A stretch of 39,791 bases of DNA from Bifidobacterium catulorum (GTDB lineage Bacteria; Actinomycetota; Actinomycetes; Actinomycetales; Bifidobacteriaceae): contig NZ_QFFN01000021.1 of the NCBI RefSeq assembly GCF_003129925.1, positions 1 through 39,791 of the forward strand. Direction: 5' to 3'. Position 1 is the first letter of the stretch. The number at the start of each line of letters is the position of its first letter. Positions 35,259 to 39,791 of this stretch are shown here, piece by piece. A program made the translations under genes and the position numbers. Under the pieces are notes generated by a model, which was not told the origin of the DNA, did not search any database, and worked only from the letters and a program-made list of their open reading frames with translations.

Positions 35259-36830
35259 ATGGCCAAGGCAGCCGTCACGACCGCATGGGGGAGGATCAAT
35301 CGCATCGCGGCATCGGACAAAGTCTCCGGACTGGTGATGCTCGGATTCGCCCTGGCGGGACTGCTGCTCGCCAACATACCCGCCAGTGCGCATGTGTTCG
35401 AGGCGATTGCGGAATATCACGTGGGCATACCCTCCACGAACCTCGACCTGCCGATCGGGCATTGGGCCCAGGACGGCCTGCTCACCGTGTTCTTTCTTGT
35501 GGTGGGACTGGACCTCAAGCAGGAGCTGACCACCGGCTCGCTGTCGAATCCGCGCGCAGCGGCTGTGCCCATGGCCTGCGCGGTGGGCGGCATGGTCGTT
35601 CCCCCGCTGCTGTTCCTTCTGGTCTCCACGCTGTTCTCATACTTCGGTCCCGGCGGCGTCGGCAACGCGGTGATCGCCACGGGGAGCGTCCTGCCCTCCA
35701 CGGAGATCGCGCAGGGATGGGCGGTCCCGATGGCCACGGACATCGCCTTCTCCCTGGCGGTGCTGGCGTTGTTCGCCAAAGGGCTGCCCGGTTCTATCCG
35801 CGCGTTCCTCATGACCCTCGCCACGGTGGACGACCTGCTCGCTGTCATCATCATCGCCGTGTTCTTCTCATCGCTCAACGACTGGTACTGGTTCGTCGGC
35901 ATCATCGTATGCGCCGCCATATGGTCCGTCCTCGTCAAACGTCGTCATGTGCCGTGGCCGCTCGTCGCGGTCGTGGGCATTCTGGCGTGGGTGATGATGT
36001 TCGAGGCGGGCGTGCATCCGACGCTTGCCGGCGTGCTCGTCGGACTGCTGACCCCCGCCCGGGAGATGTACGGGGAGTCCACGCCCCGCGCGGAACGGTA
36101 CAAGGACAAGCTCCAGCCGTTCTCGGCGCTGCTGGCGTTGCCGATCTTCGCCCTGTTCGCCACGGGCGTGCGTTTCGAGGCGCTCAGCCCGAGGATGCTG
36201 GTCTCGCCCGTGGTGCTGGGCATCGTCATCGCCCTGGTGGCAGGCAAGCCGATCGGCATCATGGCCACCGCATGGATCTCCACCCATCTGGCGGGACTCA
36301 ACCTGGCCAAGGGACTGAAGGTGCGGGATCTGTTTCCCGCGGCATGCGCATGCGGCATCGGATTCACCGTGTCCTTCCTCATCGCGTCGCTGGCCTATGC
36401 CGATTCGGAGCTTTCCGGTGAGGCGCGGTTCGGCGTTCTGGTCGGCTCGCTGCTGTCTGCGGCGGTGTCGGGAGTGCTGCTCAGCCGGCAGGCACGGCGG
36501 TACCGGGAGCTCAACGCCGATCGCGAGATCGCCGAGGCGGCACGGAAGGCCGCCGGCAGCAGGGACATCGATGTGGAGCAGGTGCTCGCCGATGGGTCCG
36601 TGACCATATCGATGAGCGATCTGAGCCCCGAGGCGGTGGCAAGATACAAGGCCCGCCACGCGCAGGACCCATCCGATCCGCAGGACGGTGCAGAGGAGGC
36701 CGCCGGCGCGAAGCCGGCACGCCGCATGCGCCGGCGGCTCGGTATATTCCGCAGGGGCGGCGAGAAGGGGCATCAGGCCAAAAAGCAGCATCATGCCCGT
36801 ACCCCGAAGCGCAGGCATCCGGGCAGGTGA
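35259..36830 (+). CDS. nhaA: Na+/H+ antiporter NhaA with basic C-terminal extension
   Basis: Membrane antiporter exporting Na+ for H+. The 523-residue protein has the NhaA core to about residue 420 with 11-12 helices. The signature GLDLKQEL lies at 83-90, ATDIAFSLAV supplies D161 and ATVDDLLAV supplies the ion-binding pair D191-D192. The remaining ~100 residues are hydrophilic, first helical and charged, then strongly basic (RRMRRRLG, KKQHHARTPKRRHPGR). E. coli NhaA (388 residues) lacks this tail. GGGAGGAG precedes the ATG. No riboswitch was recognised in the 158-bp upstream gap. Confidence 0.93.
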   Translation: MAKAAVTTAWGRINRIAASDKVSGLVMLGFALAGLLLANIPASAHVFEAIAEYHVGIPSTNLDLPIGHWAQDGLLTVFFLVVGLDLKQELTTGSLSNPRAAAVPMACAVGGMVVPPLLFLLVSTLFSYFGPGGVGNAVIATGSVLPSTEIAQGWAVPMATDIAFSLAVLALFAKGLPGSIRAFLMTLATVDDLLAVIIIAVFFSSLNDWYWFVGIIVCAAIWSVLVKRRHVPWPLVAVVGILAWVMMFEAGVHPTLAGVLVGLLTPAREMYGESTPRAERYKDKLQPFSALLALPIFALFATGVRFEALSPRMLVSPVVLGIVIALVAGKPIGIMATAWISTHLAGLNLAKGLKVRDLFPAACACGIGFTVSFLIASLAYADSELSGEARFGVLVGSLLSAAVSGVLLSRQARRYRELNADREIAEAARKAAGSRDIDVEQVLADGSVTISMSDLSPEAVARYKARHAQDPSDPQDGAEEAAGAKPARRMRRRLGIFRRGGEKGHQAKKQHHARTPKRRHPGR

Positions 36831-36888
36831 CGCTCCTCCGGCTCCGGACCGGCTCCGGACGATGCCAGCCGTGGGCCGTTCCCGCATA

Positions 36889-36911
36889 CGTGAATGACGT
36901 GTTAATTCACG
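36889..36911. promoter_or_regulatory. CGTGAAT/ATTCACG inverted repeat
   Basis: A 7+7 inverted repeat with a nine-base loop in the 170-bp gap between nhaA and the LOG-family gene. It may be an operator for the downstream gene or a weak hairpin after nhaA. CCGGCTCCGGA-like direct repeats also occur just after the nhaA stop (about 36838-36860). Confidence 0.35.
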
Positions 36912-37000
36912 GGGAATTCCGCCATGGACGGCAACGGCGTCCCCCGTCGTCCGCCGGCAGTCCTGTTAGGCTATTGAGCAGTCGGCAAGGAGTGTGACAT

Positions 37001-37918
37001 ATGGCGAGACTCGTCAGGAAGAGCGAAGGGAAGAAAGCGAAGGGTATGCGCGAGCGCGACGACGTGCAGGCCGCCAAGAAGAAGGACAAGGCCCTCAAGC
37101 GCAGGAACCTCACCGACCGGGAGCATGATGCGGCGACGGTCGCCGACAATGGCATGGACGTCCCCGAGACCACGGGCGAGAAGAGCTCCCCGCTGGGCGG
37201 CACCTACTACCGTGGGCCGGTGGTGATGCGCGGATCGATGATCCCGAAGGACACCACCAGCGGCAACCTGCTGCGGCGTGACGACCGTACGGACTGGCTG
37301 CATATGGACCCGTGGCGGGTGCTGCGGATCCAGGCGGAATTCGTCGATGGATTCGGCGCCCTGGCCGAGGTGGGGCCCGCGGTCACCGTGTTCGGTTCGG
37401 CCCGCACCAAGCGCAGCGAACCCGCATACAAGGCGGCTCGGCGCATGGGCAAGCTGCTGGCGGAACGCGGCGTGGCCACGATCACGGGAGGCGGACCGGG
37501 CATCATGGAGGCCGCGAACAGGGGCGCGTCGCTGGCCGGAGGCAAGTCGGTAGGATTGGGCATAGAGCTGCCGCACGAGCAGGGACTGAACAACTATGTG
37601 AATCTCGGCATGACGTTCCGGTATTTCTTCGTGCGCAAGACCATGTTCGTCAAATACTCGTCCGGGGTGATTGTATGCCCGGGCGGTTTCGGCACGTTGG
37701 ACGAGATGTTCGAGGTTCTCACGCTGGTGCAGACCCACAAGGTCACCACCATGCCGATCGTGCTGTTCGACACGGAATACTGGAAGGGGCTGTTCGACTG
37801 GATCAACGGCACGCTTGCCGACCGGGGCATGATCTCGGCGCTTGACCCGAATCTCGTCACCCTCACCGACGATCCCGACGAAGCGGTCGAATACGCCACG
37901 CATCTGATCGGATACTGA
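37001..37918 (+). CDS. LOG/TIGR00730-family Rossmann-fold protein
   Basis: A 305-residue protein with the lysine decarboxylase-like (LOG) fold. FGSARTKR, TITGGGPGIMEAANRGA and the signature PGGFGTLDE (227-235) are present. Characterised relatives are nucleoside 5'-monophosphate phosphoribohydrolases (cytokinin-activating type) or related nucleotide hydrolases; true lysine decarboxylase activity is not expected. The first ~60 residues are lysine- and arginine-rich and look disordered. AAGGAG precedes the ATG. Confidence 0.9.
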   Translation: MARLVRKSEGKKAKGMRERDDVQAAKKKDKALKRRNLTDREHDAATVADNGMDVPETTGEKSSPLGGTYYRGPVVMRGSMIPKDTTSGNLLRRDDRTDWLHMDPWRVLRIQAEFVDGFGALAEVGPAVTVFGSARTKRSEPAYKAARRMGKLLAERGVATITGGGPGIMEAANRGASLAGGKSVGLGIELPHEQGLNNYVNLGMTFRYFFVRKTMFVKYSSGVIVCPGGFGTLDEMFEVLTLVQTHKVTTMPIVLFDTEYWKGLFDWINGTLADRGMISALDPNLVTLTDDPDEAVEYATHLIGY

Positions 37919-37924
37919 CGGCTA

Positions 37925-37971
37925 GGATACCGACTGTTCGGGCACTGACTGTCGGATACCGACTGTTCGGG
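37925..37971. repeat. 18-bp direct repeat with 29-bp period
   Basis: GGATACCGACTGTTCGGG occurs at 37925-37942 and 37954-37971, and a shorter degenerate copy (GGATACTGAC) overlaps the end of the LOG-family gene at about 37910. It fills the 69-bp gap between convergent genes and looks like a local tandem duplication. Confidence 0.7.
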
Positions 37972-37987
37972 GAAGCGGAACGGCGGC

Positions 37988-38680
37988 CTATGCCTGCTCC
38001 GGCAGCTTGAGGCTGAGGATCATGCCGGTCCCGATGGGGACGACGCTTGAGGAGAACCGTTCGTCGGCCATGGCGAAATCGATGAGCTGACGCATGCGGG
38101 TCGCTTTGCCGCAGCGGTCGGACGGGTTGAGCAGTCCTCCGCGGGAATCGGCGTTCTCCAACGCCAGAGCGTCGCACAGCATCAGGACCCCGCCGGCGCG
38201 GAGCAGGCGATGCGCCTGGTCGTATGCATCCGCGTAGTTCTGCTCGTCCCCGGAGATGATGACCAGGTCATAGTCGTCGTCGTTGAGCCGGGGGAGGAAC
38301 ACATCCGCCTTGGCATTGACGATGCGCAGCCTTACATCGAAGCGCATCCCGCTTATGATTTCGCGGATCGCCGACGCGCCCGCCGCCAGGGAGTCCACCA
38401 CGGTGAGCTGCCGTGCGTCGGCGTCCGGCAACCGGTCAAGTCCGGCCATGAGATGCAACGACTCCATGATGGCGCCGGTGCCGAGGATGATGACGGAACG
38501 GGCATCGAGCTGTCGCGCCTCGAAGGCCAGAAAATCGGCCTGAGACGCCGACCCCGGGGTAAAGCCCGTCTCCCCGGCCTGTTCACGAAGCCGGGTGAGG
38601 TCGTCGGATTCGTTGACCAGGGCGGCGTTCTCGATGAACTCCCAACCCTTGGCGATATTGGTGAATTCCCTTCTGTTCAT
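37988..38680 (-). CDS. O-methyltransferase-like protein, altered metal site
   Basis: A 230-residue protein with the Rossmann order of class I SAM O-methyltransferases (family 3). VIILGTGAIMESLHLMAGL (65-80 region) corresponds to the SAM-binding loop, LTVVDS to the acidic ribose-binding strand, and DYDLVIISGDEQNY to the strand that normally reads as FIDADK. There serine (S143) replaces the first metal aspartate, and the later DN pair reads CDAL (D170, no asparagine). Activity is therefore doubtful or different. The ATG at 38680 is two bases after the sdhB stop, so the genes are cotranscribed. An upstream in-frame start (38794) would lie inside sdhB and is less likely. Confidence 0.75.
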   Translation of the reverse strand: MNRREFTNIAKGWEFIENAALVNESDDLTRLREQAGETGFTPGSASQADFLAFEARQLDARSVIILGTGAIMESLHLMAGLDRLPDADARQLTVVDSLAAGASAIREIISGMRFDVRLRIVNAKADVFLPRLNDDDYDLVIISGDEQNYADAYDQAHRLLRAGGVLMLCDALALENADSRGGLLNPSDRCGKATRMRQLIDFAMADERFSSSVVPIGTGMILSLKLPEQA

Positions 38681-38682
38681 CG

Positions 38683-39642
38683 TCACTGCAGCGCCGCCTT
38701 GGCCGCATCGACCTTCTGAATCGTCTGCCACAGTTCCTCGCCCACGTCGATGCCTTTCGGACAATGCATTGAGCAGGCGCGCACGGACTGGCATGCCGCG
38801 GATCCGTCCGGCCCCATCAGCGCCTCAAGACGTTCCCTGCCTGCCCCGTCTCGGGAATCGTTGAGGAACCGCGAGGAGAGGATCATGGCGGCCGGGCCGA
38901 CGAAGGCCTCGCCGCCGGCATAGACCGGGCAGCTGCCTTCGCACACGCCGCAGGCGATGCAGTTGCTGAGCAGTTCGTAGCGCTTCAGCTGCTCGGGGTT
39001 CTGCAGATATTCGAACGCGTCGACCTTGCCGTTCGGGGCGGTCTTCAATTCGCCGGACGCCTGAAGATACGGCTTGAGACGACGAATCTGGTCGAGCATG
39101 GGATCGATGTCGGCGATGAGGTCCCGGCGGGTCGGGAAACCCGGCAATGCGGCCAGCTCGATGACCAGCGGGGTGTCGGGGTCGAGTGCGTCGAGATCGA
39201 TGGCGCGGTCGGAGGAGTCCAGCGGCTCTCCGGTGGGGCGGAAGCCGTCCTCGTTGGCGAATTCGGGGGAATCCGGCTTCACCCAGTCGCGGATCTTCGC
39301 CGTGCACAGCAGCGTGGGGGTGCCGTTGATGGCCACTGCGTCGGATCCGCACATCCCGTGGCCGCACGAGTACCGGAACGCCAGGGAGGGATCCTGCTCG
39401 CGTTTCACCGACAGCAGGCAGTCGAGCACGGAATCGCTGGCGTGCGCGCTTACGGTGTAGTCCTGTGTCCAGCGCCTGCCACGCACACGATTCGACCGGG
39501 CGCCGGCGTTCGACCCGCCGAACGGCGACTTCGAGCCGAATGGGCTGCCGCCGCGACGACGCCCCGCACGCTCGGGCTTGGGGGTGAAACGGGCGATGCG
39601 CAGGGTCACCGACAGCACACGGTCGGTCGCGGCAATGGTCAT
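38683..39642 (-). CDS. sdhB: Succinate dehydrogenase/fumarate reductase iron-sulfur subunit
   Basis: A 319-residue electron-transfer subunit. The plant-ferredoxin-type [2Fe-2S] site is C93, C98, D101 and C113 (YSCGHGMCGSD, TPTLLC), with Asp as one ligand, as in E. coli SdhB. The C-terminal ferredoxin region has CIACGVCEGSCPVY and CQSVRACSMHCPKGI for the [4Fe-4S] and [3Fe-4S] clusters. Between the first strand and the 2Fe-2S domain is a 37-residue Arg/Gly/Ser-rich insert (about 22-58) with SPFG twice. The ATG at 39642 follows GAGGAG by ten bases. The flavoprotein sdhA is not inside the window; about 150 bp to the right edge hold no gene, so it may lie further upstream. Confidence 0.87.
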   Translation of the reverse strand: MTIAATDRVLSVTLRIARFTPKPERAGRRRGGSPFGSKSPFGGSNAGARSNRVRGRRWTQDYTVSAHASDSVLDCLLSVKREQDPSLAFRYSCGHGMCGSDAVAINGTPTLLCTAKIRDWVKPDSPEFANEDGFRPTGEPLDSSDRAIDLDALDPDTPLVIELAALPGFPTRRDLIADIDPMLDQIRRLKPYLQASGELKTAPNGKVDAFEYLQNPEQLKRYELLSNCIACGVCEGSCPVYAGGEAFVGPAAMILSSRFLNDSRDGAGRERLEALMGPDGSAACQSVRACSMHCPKGIDVGEELWQTIQKVDAAKAALQ

Positions 39643-39660
39643 TTCGTTGGTTCTCCTCAA

Positions 39661-39791
39661 TCGTTGGCTACCGACATCATAGTCTACCGGCGCGTCGGAT
39701 CGCGATGCGCCGGCCGACGTGACTCATGTTTTTTGAGCGCGTAATGGTTAGTGGTGCCTCATCGGAAATGAGCGCGAACGGTACCGGTCCT
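39661..39791. other. Upstream region of sdhB, no gene seen
   Basis: This 131-bp stretch up to the window edge shows no coding region. It contains TATGAT on the minus strand (39676-39681), a possible -10 for sdhB with a poor -35, and an inverted repeat CCGGCGC/GCGCCGG (39687-39693 and 39707-39713). A T-run on the plus strand at about 39728 is not linked to a clear stem. Confidence 0.4.

Noticed and set aside
39339..39341. Aspartate in place of a cysteine ligand of the SdhB [2Fe-2S] cluster
   Set aside because: E. coli SdhB has Asp at the same place, so this is a known variation.

Overview
The window is high-GC actinobacterial chromosome, most likely Bifidobacterium or a close relative. The best direct evidence is the tmRNA at 197-590 (minus strand), whose tag reads AKSNRTEFALAA, as I recall it for Bifidobacterium. 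Start codons, ribosome binding sites and gene order (glyA, proA, nadD, rsfS and a histidine phosphatase; the t6A genes; frk with a ROK regulator) fit that assignment. There is no phage, insertion sequence, CRISPR array or rRNA. Almost everything is chromosomal housekeeping on the plus strand, with gaps between genes under 300 bp.

Left part (1-5400), mostly minus strand: ssrA with two terminators, fructokinase, a ROK repressor with a palindrome in its promoter, and a polytopic DUF4173-like membrane protein. Divergent from the last is a two-gene operon, a four-helix DUF2975-like membrane protein overlapping a 72-residue XRE regulator. The divergent promoter region holds a cluster of ATCGAT palindromes and looks like a self-regulated membrane module.

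Middle-left (5500-12400): NAD kinase and recN; thiD overlapping a HAD phosphatase; a D-lactate-dehydrogenase-like enzyme; a strong hairpin; then convergent thrC.

Middle (12600-24320): glyA, then proA, an acidic unknown protein and nadD with overlapping ends; prs; tRNA-Gln; glmU; rsfS and a histidine phosphatase; a three-helix membrane protein with four TxVM motifs and a Ser/Thr/Gly-rich repeat tail; tRNA-Ala; corA overlapping an orphan amino-acid-type binding lipoprotein.

Right (24400-34104): leuS, then a colinear cluster of comEA, comEC, holA, tsaE, tsaB, rimI and tsaD. It pairs the competence DNA channel with a clamp-loader subunit and most of the t6A tRNA-modification machinery. comEC is split by a -1 frameshift at a four-C run (29508-29511).

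Far right (34161-39791): an XRE regulator, a 70-residue unknown, tRNA-Arg(ACG), nhaA with a long basic tail, a LOG/TIGR00730 protein, and on the minus strand an SdhB-type iron-sulfur subunit followed by an O-methyltransferase-like gene.

I see no clear new multi-gene defence or mobile system. The items most worth a second look are the comEC frameshift, the TxVM-motif membrane protein, the ATCGAT-controlled DUF2975/XRE/DUF4173 module, the O-methyltransferase homologue with an altered metal site, and the SdhB N-terminal insert.
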